A stretch of DNA of 64,000 nt from Bidens hawaiensis (taxonomy: Eukaryota; Streptophyta; Magnoliopsida; Asterales; Asteraceae), in assembly GCA_021521415.1 (NCBI GenBank), contig JAIQDT010003768.1:178534-242533 (forward strand), given 5' to 3'. The notes under the pieces were generated by a model. It was not told the DNA's origin, made no database searches, and saw only the letters and a list, made by a program, of their open reading frames with translations. The position numbers and the translations under genes are program-made. This document shows, in pieces, positions 11,636-25,098 of the stretch. The first letter of the stretch is position 1. Every line of letters starts with the position of its first letter.

Positions 11636-13010
11636 TTATCCTTGTTTAAGGACCTCAGCAAGTGTTTTAAGACCGTTTAGACCAAGGAAAAAGTTAAAAC
11701 GAGTTTTGTCAAATGCCTTGGTAAACAAGTTAACGCGTTGAAAATCCTTGTGCACTTTTTCAATATCGATTAATTTCTTTTTAAAATAGTCGCAAATGAA
11801 ATGATATCGAATCTCAATATGTTTTGTTTTCGAATGCTGCATAAGATTTTTGGTGATACTTATAGCAGCAGAGTTATCAATTACAATTGGAGTATTAAGA
11901 AACTTCACACCGTAGTTGCGCAGATGTTGTTGGATCCATAAAACCTGTGAATAGCAACTCGAGGCTGCCACGTATTCTGCCTCAACGGTTGAAGTGGAGA
12001 CCTTTGTCTGCTTCTTACACTGCCAGGAAACAAGCCGACTTCCTAAAAATTGATACCCTGCTGAATTTGATTTGAAATTGATCTTGCATCCTCCATAGTC
12101 CGAATCGGAAAATGCAGTTAGTTCAAAACTATCGTCCTTGGGATACCATAACCCGATGTCAGGATTACCCCTCAAAAATTGAAGTATACGTTTAACCGCC
12201 ACCAGGTGAGTTACTCGGGGACTTGATTGGTACCTAGCACACAAACAAACTACAAACATTATGTCAAGACGAGAAGCTGTTAAATACATTAATGAACCAG
12301 TCATTTCCCGGTAAAGGGTAGGATCTATGGTATCCTCCACTTCATCCGGTGATAAATTATGACCCACGGGAAGAGGCGTCGAAGGGATTTTTTTGGCAGT
12401 TATCTTGAATCGGCTCAAGGCGTCGTTCACATATTTCTTCTGATGAATGAAGATTCCCTTATCAGACTGATGAACCTACAACCCTAAGAAGAAATTCATC
12501 TCTCCCATCGAGCTCATTTCAAACTTCGTCTGCATTGACTTCTCGAAATCCTTACACAGCTTGTCGTTTGTTGAATCAAATATAATGCCATCGACATATA
12601 TTTGGATAAGGAGAAAATCATCACCAATGTTCTTGTAAAATAAATCGCAGTCCACAGTTCCTCGCTTGAAGCTGTTATCAGTAAGATGGTCAGCAAGCGT
12701 GCCATATCAAGCTCTCAGGGCTTGGTGTAGACCGTACAGGGCCTTGTTCGATCGGTAAACACGGTCCGGATAATCTGGATCTTCAAAACCAGGAGGCTGC
12801 AAAACAAACACTTCTTCATGCAATTCTCCATTAAGAAACGCGTTTTTAATATTCATCTGATAAACTTTAATGTTCTTGAAAGCAGCATAGGCCAAGAATA
12901 TTCGTATAGCTTCCAATTGGGCAACTGGAGCATACACCTCAGTGTAATCTATGCCTTCTTGCTGATGAAAACCTTGAACAACAAGTCTTGCTTTGTTTCT
13001 AACGATCACA
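11636..13010 (-). pseudogene. SIRE-B RT (palm onward) and RNase H, decayed
   Basis: The minus frame begins [19 protein letters not shown] at about 12998 and includes [12 protein letters not shown] and KALYGLHQA. The RT active-site box reads YVDG instead of YVDD (near 12590), so the second catalytic Asp is lost. A stop follows LHQALRA near 12707 and another lies near 12480. The RNase H part (11636-12430) has SDSDYGG, an EAEY block and TKHIEIRYHF. It is interrupted at its upstream end by the solo LTR at 13011 and continues at 14898. Confidence 0.9.
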
Positions 13011-14892
13011 TGATGTGTGCCTAATGAATGCTTTTTCTAAGGAACTCACAACTAAGATTTAAATTTTTAAAACGAAACTCCTAATGAATCCACACAAAAT
13101 CGGCAAGTGTACCAATCTTAAATAGTATAGAACTAAGGAAGTCCGAGTACCAAACACAAGGACACGTGAAAACGCTTATGATCACTAAACTCTAGACAAG
13201 CCCTTCCTAAGAATAATAATTTTTTAATGATTTTTAATAATTAACTACTTGACCTAACTTACTTTAACTAAATTAATTAACTAAACTTAAATTAACAAGA
13301 CTTAATGAAACACTTGATGAAACTTAGAGACTTAACTGCAATTGGAGAAAACGTCTACCTAGGTAAGAATCATATTGAAGGTATAATAAGCCAATGGATT
13401 GAATAATCTCATGACACCGGTATCTAAGGATGACACAACTAAGGTTCACTCAAGAAAGCTAGATCATCTCTCGGTCTCACCAACAAACTGTAACTTACAC
13501 TTAATTGATTTTAAGAACAAATCGGGAAACGAGTTGCTAAAGTTTTCTAATGTCAACTCTCCTCTCGGACTCACTGACACACGACCCTAAAGGAAACGAA
13601 TACTACGCAAACAAGGGTAGAGGAATAATTTGGTTTAACTTAAACTAGATCAACTATTCACTCACAAACCCAAACCCGACAAGAACCGAACCCACTCTCG
13701 CGCGATCCTAATTCTAACAAGTAAAAGCTATGAGACGACTTTACTTCCTATCACCTCTCGGTCTCTAAGATGGTACCTACCCGCTGAATCTAATCAATTA
13801 ACACACCCACTTAAACCCTACGGTTGTACTTCCCGCAAACAATCTCTAAACACAAAGTAAAGAGTCAAACAAGCAATAATCAATCAAAACTAATTCAATT
13901 AATCAAAGCAAAGGGTATATAAGTATAATTAACAAAATCACAGCCAATAAGCACAAACTATTTCAATAGTAAACCAAACTTTTATTAACAAATCAAGTCA
14001 TGATGATCAACAATCCATAAAACTCACTAAAACCTAACAATATTCATCTAACCTATGTAGAACTAACAAGTTTAGCCTAACATAATTTTTGGACAGCAGC
14101 AAACACTTAATGTAAACATCATAAAACTCAACCAAAACATAATTAAACTCATTCAATAATCAATATCAATCAAGCACAACTCAATCTTCAATTTAATTGC
14201 AAAACAATTCAAGTTAAAGATCAAAATCAACAAGTTATGAATCTTGAAAAAGAAAACAAAGTTTATGGATGTATACTCAATGGTTATGGCTGAGATAAAC
14301 GATGAAGATGAACCCTAGCTGCTGTACCAAGTTGTCCTTAACGAACTCCTTCCTCTCTTAGACACCAACAAGCTCACAAAAAAGTTTTTCTTCTTCTCCC
14401 TTGCTGCCCTAGTTCCGATCGGACCAGCTATGCGATGTTAGGTTTGTTGGTGTAGCTTTTATATTAATATTTGTTGTTGTTGTTTCCTTGGAGAATTCAT
14501 GAGACAAATCCCAGCCACACAAACTTCAAATAGTCTTGTGTTTCCTTCCACAATACCAAACTCAACAAACTTATTTTTTTCCGATCGGCCTATATGGTTT
14601 CTTAAGGTGCTTAGGGTTTTTTTAGCTTATAAAATATTATATATAATACATGAAAGGCTTTCTTCTTGTGGTTCGGTCCGGGCTTTAACTTGGTTTTTCA
14701 AACTTGATCATACGAGCCTCTTTTATCTTCCAAAACCCGAATCTTTTCTCTTTTAAAACTCGTCACCTACACAAAATAATAAACTTTGTAGGATCAAGCT
14801 GAAACGAGTTAAAAACATTATTTATTATATAAATTAGTAATAAAAAAATGATAAAATGGTATGGAAAAATAAGTGTGTTTTACAACACATCA
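13011..14892 (-). mobile_element. Solo LTR, Athila-like Ty3/gypsy
   Basis: 1882 bp with matching ends TGATGTGT...ACACATCA and a 5-bp TSD TCACA (13006-13010 and 14893-14897). Leaving it out restores the SIRE-B RT frame. Minus orientation is suggested by a run near 13085-13180 resembling the U5 region of the neighbouring Athila LTRs. No internal coding region, PBS or polypurine tract is present, so it is a solo LTR left by LTR-LTR recombination. Confidence 0.82.
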
Positions 14893-15498
14893 TCACACTA
14901 CGATCATCCTTTTTGCACTTAAATACCCACTTCGTAGGAATTGGTTTCTTAACTCTAACCGGTTTATCAATGAGATCCCATATACCCAGTCAATAAAACT
15001 GTTGCAATTCTTCTTGCATCGCTTCTACCCAAGATGAATCAACAAGAGCCATACGAACATTTGTCGGTTCTACTTGAGATAGAAAACAAGTGTATTTCGC
15101 GAGATTCATGATTCCAGAAGAATGCATATCGGCATACGCACACAATATAAAATCAGTGGAATTAGCAATTTGATGACATGTTTGCACACCTACATCAAGA
15201 TCACCAATGATGTTATCTTGAGGATAATACGAATGAATCCGAAGAGTTGGATTCTCAGACACAACAACATTTTCAGATAAATTAGTTAGATTCTCCTCTG
15301 CATCATGAGACGATTCACCAGCCTAATATGTTTCAGGAAGAGGAGCTGAAGAGGAATGAACAAAATGACCATCATCAGATGAGATTGAAATCACATCAGA
15401 CGTATCTGGAAGATCATCTTGCGAAGCATCAACATAAATAGAACCAGAAGATCTTGGAGGTAATAATTGATCTTCAAAGTAGGCACGCACCAAGTCTT
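14893..15498 (-). pseudogene. SIRE-B pre-RT linker and start of RT
   Basis: The minus frame contains YEDLVRAYFEDQLL at the 15498 junction, then DNIIGDLDVGVQT, SSWVEAMQEELQQF and PTKWVFKCKKD near 14905. This parallels SIRE-C pol (ENVIGDVSSGVQT, SSWVEAMQEELAQF, GTKWVFKCKRD). Stops near 15323 and 14990 show decay. Upstream on the minus strand the integrase is missing and the Athila tandem begins at 15499. Confidence 0.87.
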
Positions 15499-16159
15499 CA
15501 TATGTATAATGTATGAGGCCCAACCCCCAAAACCAACACTCGCACACATCCAAACGAGGCAATACCTAAATGCCTCTATCATTTTTGCATTAATGCCAAG
15601 CTAAGGCCTTAGAACACATTCATTATACAAGTTATAACAAGAAGGGTCACACTGTTATCTTCAAATAATACCAACCATGAAAACTCGTGATATAAAGTTT
15701 CAACCCAAAATTTGTTACCGGCATGTTACGTGAAATAAATAACCAAGAACACGTCACTCTTGGCTGAAAATCTATTACCATTTCTTTTAAAACTTGGCAA
15801 CACTCACACACGGGAATTATGACCATGAAAAAGGACCTTTATCTGAACATCTTTTAAACCCACAAACAAAAAAATTCTCAAAAATTTTGAAATTTTCTCA
15901 AAAATATCTCCACATCCCCACACTTCGGATAAATTGTCCCCAATGTATGGTTTTGGCACATTTTTTTAAACATGAAAATTTCCCTACACCCAGCACAGTG
16001 TCGAAGAGAAATCCATAAGAATTTCCCCACACTTGGTTTTTGCTAAGATGGTATGCTTAAAATACCATTAATAACAAACAAAATAGAATTTATTATACAA
16101 AATAAAAGTATATAAAATGTACAATTACCACCCTTTTGAAACTTTATGACATTCAAGGT

Positions 16160-19100
16160 GGGTGACTGGCTCACTCCCGTGCAGCCTTCTCGTTATCAGC
16201 ACGCTCTTTTTCAAGCAACTGTTTCCAGTCTTCCGGCAAACTAGGGTCGGGCCCGAACATCCTCAATCTCTACCCTGGATCATTTAGGTTAGGTGGATGT
16301 CTCACTTTCGCCTTCCTTGGTCGACCACCTTTTTCAGCCACCTTCTCACTCTGCTGATGCTCAACTTCTTTCTTCTCAACTAACTTGTCAATAAAAAAAC
16401 ACTCCACTTTCATGTGATCCTTGCTCAAGGTTACACACTTGTTAACAAAATCCACCTTCAGGCTTTCCTTGTCAACAAGAGTGTCAGTAGTATTAATAAT
16501 AATAACCGTTTATCACGATTCCCAAATTTAATTCCCAATGTCCCTTGAGCACAATCAATCACTGCAAGTGAAGTGGCAAGGAAGGGTCTACCCAATATGA
16601 CTGCGGGTTGCGTGTTAGTTACATTTTTAGCATAATCAAGCACTAAAAAGTCAACTTGGTATCAAAAATCCTCCACATGTAACATCACATTATATATCAT
16701 GCCTAGGGGAAGTGTATGGGTTTGATCCGCTAATACCACGGTGGTGTTTACTTTTTGTATTGGACCAAACTCACACTGATCATATAAACTACCGGGCATA
16801 ATACTAACACAAGCTCCAAGATCTAGCAGTGCCCGATTAGTTTTAAATTCACCAATTTGGATTGATAAAAGCAGCACTCCTGGGTCTTGAAGTATACTCA
16901 GGATAATATTATTATCAACCCCCACAATCCTTATTTTGGTTAATTTGTCATTTAAACATTTATCACAAGAACAATTTTCACAAAAAGATGTTTCATTCGG
17001 TTTTAGTTCAGAGTTATTTTGAAAAATTGTTTCATAATTACCCACATTTTCAATCTCATCACTTATATTCTCCACCACCCCCTCAACAAGTTGTGGTGTT
17101 GGATCAAGTTGAACACTAGAAATTCAAAAATTAGGTAAAAGACTTACCGCATTGGTATGCACATTGTTCCCCTTCTTTAAGCACGTGCCGTTTTTCTTTA
17201 AATTTGCCACATCGGTTGCAAGTTGACCCATTTGAGTGGTCAATGATTGAATGGCTTTTTCGCGGACTTCATCCTTTTGCATGCGCACCTCATCAACTTG
17301 ATTTCTCCTTTGCATCTCTTGTTGCATCACCTTGAGCATCTCCATAACTTCATTCCCAGTTGATGAACTTTGACCCAACAACCCACTTTGACTTTGAAAC
17401 CCTTGATTATTCCCGCCATAAAAATTACCTTGGTTATTATATTGTTGAAGAGGAACATAATTGCCTTAATTCCTTGAAAATTCCGTTTGGATTGAGTAGC
17501 CGGATTTCCATAACAAAAATTCGGATGATTTCTCAACCTAGGGTGATAAATGTTGGAATTCATCTTGTAATTCCTACCATCTCCCCCTTGAAGTGCATTC
17601 ACCCCTTCTACTTGTACTTGACCTACCGCACATACCTCTGACGCATGACCCAACTCGTTACAATTCGCACAAACATCAATTACTTGATTAGTGGTTTGTA
17701 CCCCTCCTTCTTCCACGGCTTGCACTTGTAGTCTACCAATCGCCGGTCTTGCTCTTCTTCCGTTTTGGGCCTTTCTCTTTGAAGTGACCGCTATTTGTTA
17801 CAAATATGCCCAATCATCTTGTTCATAATTGGTACAAATGTACCATTCGTGATCAACCTCAAATCTCGTTCATCCTCAATACTCAACCCTTCATGAAAAG
17901 CATTTAACAACTCCCAAAGATCAATACCATGATGAGGACAACTTTTAATCATCATGTTAAACATCTTGAATGCTTCATGAAACATCTCACCCGATTGTTG
18001 TTGGAAGGTTCTCAAACTCCTTCTTGCATCATTGGTCTTTTGATCAGTGTAGAATTTTTCAAAGAATCTTTGTTGCATTTCAGCTCAAGTATAAATGGAT
18101 GCTGAAGGCAAAGTGTAAAACCATCTCTTTGCCTTGTCTTCCAACGAGAATTGAAATAAGACCAACTTAACTTCATCCGATGTAAAACCTTGACCCCCAA
18201 TCGTGTTGAAAATGGAGTCATATACCTCCAAGTGAAAGTAAGGTTCCTCTGTTGCTAGAACCTTATACTTCGGGAGACTTTGGAGGGAATTTGTTCTCAC
18301 CTCAAATGTCCTCCCTTGTTGACTATGCGGAATAACTACCGGAGACGGGTTTTTAGTAATGATCGGTCGTAAATGGGTTTCAATCCCCCTTACCATCTCT
18401 CTTGCATGCCTTCTTGGTACCCCCATTGGTACTCTTGGTTGACCCATTTATCTATAAACGGGCATTGGAGGTGCAAATTGTTGAAACTATGGTTGGGGCA
18501 CTTGCTGTTGAAATTTTTGATCTTGTTGTTGCCCTTGTGGTAGCACTTGTTGAATAACCGGTGGCGGTTGAGCTTGTTGTTGTTGAATAACCGGTGGCAG
18601 TTGAATTTGTTGTTGAACAACAACCGATGGCTGTTGTTGAGCATGTTGTTGAACAAGCGGTGGTGGTTGTTTATTAAGCTCTTTCACGTGTTCCGGTTGT
18701 TGCCATTCCCATAAGCAAAATTTTCCGCATTTACCCGTTGACTTCCATCACCTGCCGCGTAGTAACCTTCCACTTCATACCCCTCAAATTCAATATCAAA
18801 CCCATACTCGTAACCGTCACCTTGTGTTCTTGAATGTTGCATGAAAGGTGGGGGTTGATTTTGGTAGCTTGATTGTGGTTGTTGAAAGGTTGGTTGTTGG
18901 TTTTGTTGAGATGATGATGCACCCAAGGTAGGAAAAAGGTAGGAAATAGATGGCAATGTTGATGATGTTGAGTAGGTGTATTGAGCACTAATGGGTTCGG
19001 TTATGTGAGTGGGGTTTAATTCACTTGATGCAGTAGGTATGGTATTAGTGATCGGTGGAGGTGGAATAGGTGGAGGTGTGGATGGTAATGTTTGACCCAA

Positions 19101-19253
19101 GGTGAGAATTGGTGATTCCATGGTGCTGTTCGATGCAGTTGGAGAACCAAGAAGTTTGTTCTCCCAAAGTAGGACTCGGTTTCTCCAAAGTGTTCTGTCA
19201 ATATCAGGATCTATAACTAGTGGGAATGACCTGCTAGAGCCTCTAGTATGCAT
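16160..19253 (-). pseudogene. Athila-like unit A gag-protease polyprotein, broken
   Basis: The minus frame starts MHTRGSSRSF at 19253. It has a Pro/Gln-rich segment (about 18490-18690), a Retrotrans_gag core (LFQFSLEDKAKRWFYTLP ... CPHHGIDLWELLNAFHEGLS, about 17850-18200), a CCHC knuckle (CANCNELGHASEVC near 17640-17680) and a coiled segment (MQQEMQRRNQVDEVRMQ). A retropepsin follows (ALLDLGACVSIMPGSLYD near 16790-16840, then ILGRPFLATSLAVIDC), and then a basic tail with the AT-hook-like core GGRPRK. Several frameshifts are present, and a stop near 16267 replaces the Trp seen in unit B. No polymerase domains follow. Confidence 0.85.
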
Positions 19254-19285
19254 ATACCTATAAGTACCTGCACACTAACACAACC

Positions 19286-21202
19286 AATTAGATAGCGGTA
19301 AGCGGGTATCAAACACAGAGAGTTTTTGAAAAACGTGTTACTAAGTAGCTTTGTAATGTATCTATATTATACTGAGTGTAGAAAATAAATTCAAAGATTT
19401 GGTTGTTTGATTTTATTAACGAAAATAACTGAAAACAATTTCACAAGTTTTAACTGAATTAATAAAAGAATGCTCTCTCCCGGTTTTAGGTTTCCAATGT
19501 TGATAATGTTAACGTTTACTTTTGGGATGAACTACATAGACATAGTTCCTGAGAGTGCATTTGATTGTGATAAAAGAGGTCTAAGTACTTGGACTGTAAA
19601 AACGCAAGGTTGTCACTAGATAATCCATTTTATATAGTTAACCCCAATTATCTTCTATTAAATCTCGATTGCCTATGGCTTCAAGAACTGATAATCAAGA
19701 ACACGAATTTACACTATAGTAACAATTGCTAATCAAACTCACAATCACCATAGCAATACAGTCATATGATCAAACTACTATCCCACAAATAACATTAACA
19801 GTCAACAATTATTCAATAGAAAACCTTACAATTCGGGAGAGAACACAAAGTATTTTAGCCACACATCCTTTGTTTCATCATCACATCAATTAGAGTTTGC
19901 ATATGAATCTAAATCGAGTCTTTAATGATTACCACACTCAAAATAATTTTCTTGCACTCCAAAATCGCCTCTAGGTCGCTCTAGGATGAAAAGATATGAT
20001 AAGTATCTCAAAAGCCGTCCCTAAAACGAGTTTATAAGCCTGTTACAAGTTTCAGCGTCAGGCCCACCGTAAGGTATGGTGGCCACCGTAGCTTATGGCG
20101 GCTTCCAAATTACCCACGGTGGCTTAAAACTGCCTTACAGTGACCATTTTCTTCAGGGGCCACCGTAGCTTACGGTGGCCACCGTAGCTTACGGTGGCCA
20201 CCGTAGCTTACGGTGGCCACCGTAAGCTACGGTGGCTTCCATTCTTGCCTCCTTTTTTTCTTCATAAATTTCTCCTTTCAACTCCGTTTTCTTCAACGTT
20301 TTCGCCCACATTCTCGTAATTACATCCTCTATCTTCTCCTACCTGCAATTATATGAGTAACCATAGTCAACAAATTCCACAAAATAAATCGATTGTATGC
20401 ATGGTTATTAACGATCTTATATCACTTAATGGTTGTCGAATGGACCACCTGTCACATTCCCACACTTACCCGTTGTTTGCCCTTAAGAAACTCAATCATT
20501 CAAAGTTAAACATTAACTTATTCAATAAACCACATCTCGATTCAGGTCCCAAGTCATACCCTATTCCCACGTGTTTCATATTGGCATTATTTATAGGTTT
20601 ATTTATCAACCATAGAAATTCAACCAAACCTAACACGTTTCCTGTTTTTCTTTCACGCAACACACCCTTCTCGAACTTTCCCCTCAATATTTTTCTCAGA
20701 GCTAGCATGATGCACTAGTCCACCCTAATGCACGTGTGCCAATCTACTATAATAAGCTTGTGTAACTATCTAACCTCCACCTAATAAATGCATAGACACT
20801 CGCGCAAATCAAGAGGGATTATCATGGGTTATAACGGGCCAAGTGTTCGGGTACGGAATGGGAATATTAAAAGTAGCTCAAACGATTTGATACGGATTAT
20901 TACATATATTCTAAGAAAACATGAAAATAAAATAAAAGAACTATATACCCCACTAACTCACTTTTTTTCTTTTTCTTTTTTTTCTTTCTTTTTTTTTTTG
21001 AATCTACATACTTTGAATAATGAATCTCATTTTTTTTTGCAAACTCTCAACATTCTAACAAACATAATACCAAATACTAATATCAATTACCAACAACAAT
21101 ACAATTACAAGAAATAACCTACTAAGTCGGATCGTCTCGCATATGTAGCAACGGGGTTGATTGATAAACAATAAGTCCAAGAGATGGCTTCTAAAGGAAC
21201 CA
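19286..21202 (-). repeat. Athila-like LTR shared by units A and B
   Basis: On the minus strand it begins TGGTTCCTTT directly after the unit B polypurine tract GAGAGGGGCGGGGGG (21217-21203). It ends at a roughly 130-bp deletion (junction near 19286) which also removed unit A's primer-binding site. It serves as the 3' LTR of unit B and the 5' LTR of unit A. It contains the CCACCGTA palindromes and TATA described separately. Confidence 0.78.
20031..20240 (-). promoter_or_regulatory. Athila LTR promoter: palindromic words upstream of a TATA box
   Basis: The minus-strand TATA TTATAAA (20037-20031) is preceded upstream by an array of the palindromic word CCACCGTA..TACGGTGG (about 20058-20238), four units of which are nearly exact and contiguous. 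Unit B has the same layout (TATA 25892-25886, words about 25916-26055), but several CG sites there have become CA or TG. Confidence 0.65.
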
Positions 21203-21862
21203 ACCCCCCGCCCCTCTCATTAACCACGCTCATATGTATAATGTATGAGGCCCAACCCCCAAAACCAACAATCGCACTCATCCAGACGAGGCTATACCTA
21301 AATTCCTCTATCATTTTTGCACTAATGCCAAGCTAAGGTCTCGGAACGCATTCATTAAACAAGTTCTAACAAGAAGGGTCACACTGCTATCTTCAAATAT
21401 TACCAACCATGAAAACCCGTGGTATAAAGTTTCAACCCAAAACTTGTTACCCGGCATGTTACGTGAAATAAATAACCAAAAACATGTCACTCTTGGCTGA
21501 AAATCTATTACCATTTCTTTTAAAACTTGGCAACACTCACACACAGGAATTATGACCATGAAAATGGACCTTTATCTCAACACATCTTTTGAACCACAAA
21601 CAAAAAATTTCTCAAAAATTTTGAAATTTTCTCAAAAATATCTCCACATCCCCACACTTGGGATACATTGTCCCCAATGTATGGTTTTGGAGCATTTTTT
21701 TTAACATGAAAATTACCCTACCCCCAACACAGTGTCGAAGGGAAATCCATAAGAATTTCCCCACACTTGTTTTTTGCTAAGATGGTATGCTTAAAATACC
21801 ATTAATAACAAACAAACTAGAATTTATTATACAAATAAAAATAAAAATATACAAATGTACAA

Positions 21863-24800
21863 TTACCACCCTTTTGAAACTTTATGACATTCAAGGTGGG
21901 TGACTGGCCCACTCCGTGCAGCCTTCTCGTTATCAGCACACTCTTTTTCAAGCAACTGTTGCCAGTCTTTCGGCAAACTAGGGTCGGGCCCAAACATCCT
22001 CAATCTCCACCCAGGATCATTTAGGTTAGGTGGATGTCTCACTTTCGTCTTCCTTGGTCGGCCACCTTTTTCAGCCACCTTCTCACTCTGCTGATGCTCA
22101 ACTTCTTTCTTCTCAACTAACTTGTCAATCAAAAAACACTCCACTTTCATGTGATCCTTGCTCAAGGTTACACACTTGTTAACAAAATCCACCTTCAGGC
22201 TTTCCTTGTCAACAAGAGTGTCAGTAGTATTTTCAAATAATAATAACCGTTTATCACGATTCCCTAACTAAATTCCCAATTTTCCTTGAGCACAATCAAT
22301 CACTGCAAGTGAAGTGGCAAGGAAGAGTCTACCCACTAGGACAGTGGGTTGCGTGTTAGCTACATTTTTAGCATAATCAAGCACTAAAATGTCAACTGGG
22401 TAACAAAAATACTCCACATGTACCATCATATTATATATCATTCCTCGGGGAAGTGTATGGGTTTGATCCGCTAATACCACGGTGGTGTTTACTTTTTGTA
22501 GCGGACCAAACTCATACAGATCATATAAACTACCGGGTATGATACTAACACAAGCTCCAAGATCTAGCAGTGCCCGATTAGTTTTAAATTCACCTATTTG
22601 GATTGATAAAAGGGGCACTCCTAGGTCTTGAATTTTACTCGGGATAATATTATTATCAACCGTGTCATTTCTTATTTTGGTTAATTTGTCATTTAAACAT
22701 TTATCACAAGAACAATTTCACAAAAAGATGTTTCATTTGGTTTTAGTTCAGAGGTATTTTAAAAAATTGTATCATAATTTCCCACATTTTCAATCTCATC
22801 ATTTATATTCTCCACCACCCCCTCAAAAAGCTGTGGTGTTGGATCAAGTTGAACACTAGAAATTCCAAAATTAGGTAAAAGACTTACCGCATTGATATGC
22901 ACGTTGTTCCCATTCTTTATGCTCGAGCCGTTTTCTTCAAATTCGCCACATTGGTTGCAAGTTGACCCATTTGCGTGGTCAATGATTGAATGGCTTTGTG
23001 GCGGACTTCATCCTTTTGCATGAGCACCTCATCAAGTTGATTTCTCCTTTGCATGTCTTGTTGCATCACCTTGAGCATCTACATAACTTCATTCCCAGTT
23101 GATGAACTTTCACCCGACAACCCACTTTGACTTTTGATTAGTCCCGCCATAAAATTAGCTTGGTTATTATATTCTTGGCGAGGAACATAATTGCCTTGAT
23201 TATCTTGAAAATTCGGGTTGGATTGAGTAGCCGGATTTCCATAACGAAAATCCGGATGAGTTCTCAACCCGGGGTGATAAGTGTTGGAATTCATGTTGTA
23301 ATTCCTACCATCTCCCCCTTGAAGTGCATTCACCCTTTCTACTTGTACTTGACCTACCGCACATACCTCCGATGCATGACCCAACTTGTTACAATTCGTA
23401 CAAACATCAATTACTTGATTAGTGGTTTGTACTCCTCCTTTTTCCACGGCTTGCACTTTTGGTCTACTAATCGCCGGTCTTGCTCTTATTCTGGTTTGGG
23501 CCTTTCTCTTTGAAGTGACCTCCATTTGTTCCAAATATGGCCAATAGTCTTGTTCATAATTGGTACCAAATGTACCATTCATGATCGACCTCAAATCTCG
23601 TTCATCCTCCATACTCAACCCTTCCTGAAAAGCATTTAACAACTCCCAAAGAGCAATACAATGATGAGGACAATTTTTAATCATCATGTTAAACCTCTCG
23701 ATGCTTCATGAAACATCTCACCCGATTGTTTTTGGAAGTTTCTCAAACTCCTTCTTGCATCATTGGTCTTTTGATCCGTGTAGAATTCTTCCAAGAATCT
23801 TTGTTGTATTTCGGTCCAAGTATAAATGGATGTTGAAGGCAAAGTGTAAAACCATCGCTTTGTCTTGTCTTCCAACGAGAATTGAAATAAGACCAACTTA
23901 ACTTCATCCATTGTAAAACTTGACCCCCAATCGTGTTGCAAATGGAGTCATATGCCTCCAAGTGAAAGTAAGGTTCCTCCGTTGCTATACATTATACTTC
24001 GGGAGACTTTGGAGGGAATTTGATCTCACCTCAAATGTCCTCCCTTGTTGATTTTGAGGAATAACTACTGGAGACGGGTTGTTAGTAATTATCGGTCAGA
24101 AATTGGCTTCAATCCCCCCTTACCATCTCTCTTGCATGCCTTCTTGGTACCTCCATTGGTACTCTTGGTTGACCCATTTGCTTATAAACGGGCCTTGGAG
24201 GTGCAAATTGTCGAAACTGTGGTTGAGGCACTTGTTGTTGAAATTGTTGATCTTGTTGTTGCCCTTGTGGTTGCACTTGTTGAATAACCAGTGACGGTTG
24301 AGCTTGTTGTTGTTGAATAACCGGTGGCAGTTGAACTTGTTGTTGAACAACAGCTGGTGGTTGTTTTTGAGATTGTTGTTGAACAAGCGGCGGTGGTTGT
24401 CTATAAAGCTCTTGCACTTGTTCCGGTTGTTGCCATTCCCATAAGCAAAATTTCCCACATTTACCCGTTGACTTCCATCACCTCCCGTGTTGTAACATTC
24501 CACTTCATACCCCTCAAATTCATTATCAAACCCATACCCGTAACAGTCACCTTGTGTTCTTGAATGTTGCATGAAAGGTGGGGGTTGATATTGGTAGCTT
24601 GATTGTGGTTGTTGAAAGGTCGGTTGTTGGTTTTGTTAAGATGATGATACACCAAAGGTAGGAAAAAAGTTGGAAATAGATGGCAATGTTGATGATGTTG
24701 AGTAGGTGTATTGAGCACTTATGGGTTCGGTTATGTGAGTGGGGTTTAATTCACTTGATGCAGTAGGTATGGTAGTAGTGATCGGTGGAGGTGGAATAGG

Positions 24801-24963
24801 TGGAGGTGTGGATGGTAATGTTTGACCCGAAGTGAGAATTGGTGATTTCCATGGTGCTGTTCAATGCAGTTGGAGAACCAAGAAGCTTGTTCTCCTTAAG
24901 TAGGACCCAGTTTCTCCGAAGTGTTCTGTCAATCTCAGGATCGATAACTAGTGGTGATGACCT
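21863..24963 (-). pseudogene. Athila-like unit B gag-protease polyprotein, broken
   Basis: Same domain order as unit A: Pro/Gln-rich region (24109-24417), gag core (about 23600-23940), CCHC knuckle (CTNCNKLGHASEVC near 23380), retropepsin (ALLDLGACVSIIPGSLYD near 22550) and the basic tail with GGRPRK. The tail is longer here, to GPDPSLPKDWQQLLEKE and a stop at 21863. The start codon corresponding to unit A's ATG is lost by substitution near 24980. Several frameshifts are present. Both units end at the same point without pol, which points to a gag-protease-only family rather than two independent deletions. Confidence 0.85.
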
Positions 24964-25075
24964 GCTAGAGCCTCTAATATGGATACACTTGTAAGTACCT
25001 GCACACTAACACAACCAGCGTAAACCCGAAAATAACAAACAAAAACTACTAAAGCTAACACACATTGCGAACTAC

Positions 25076-25093
25076 TCCTCGGCAACGGCGACA
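25076..25093 (-). other. Athila-like primer-binding site, unit B
   Basis: On the minus strand it reads TGTCGCCGTTGCCGAGGA, close to the TGGCGCCGTTGCCGGGGA site typical of Athila-type elements. It lies 5 nt downstream of the LTR end CACGTCA. Unit A lacks it through deletion. Confidence 0.8.
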
Positions 25094-25098
25094 AAATT

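Noticed and set aside
20353..20718. 121-codon plus-strand frame in the Athila LTR
   Set aside because: It lies wholly inside an LTR, has no domain, and the homologous part of unit B does not preserve it.
24045..24563. Hydrophobic Leu/Val-rich plus-strand frames resembling membrane proteins
   Set aside because: Antisense of the Gln/Pro-rich part of Athila gag; the CAA/CCA repeats read as TTG/TGG.
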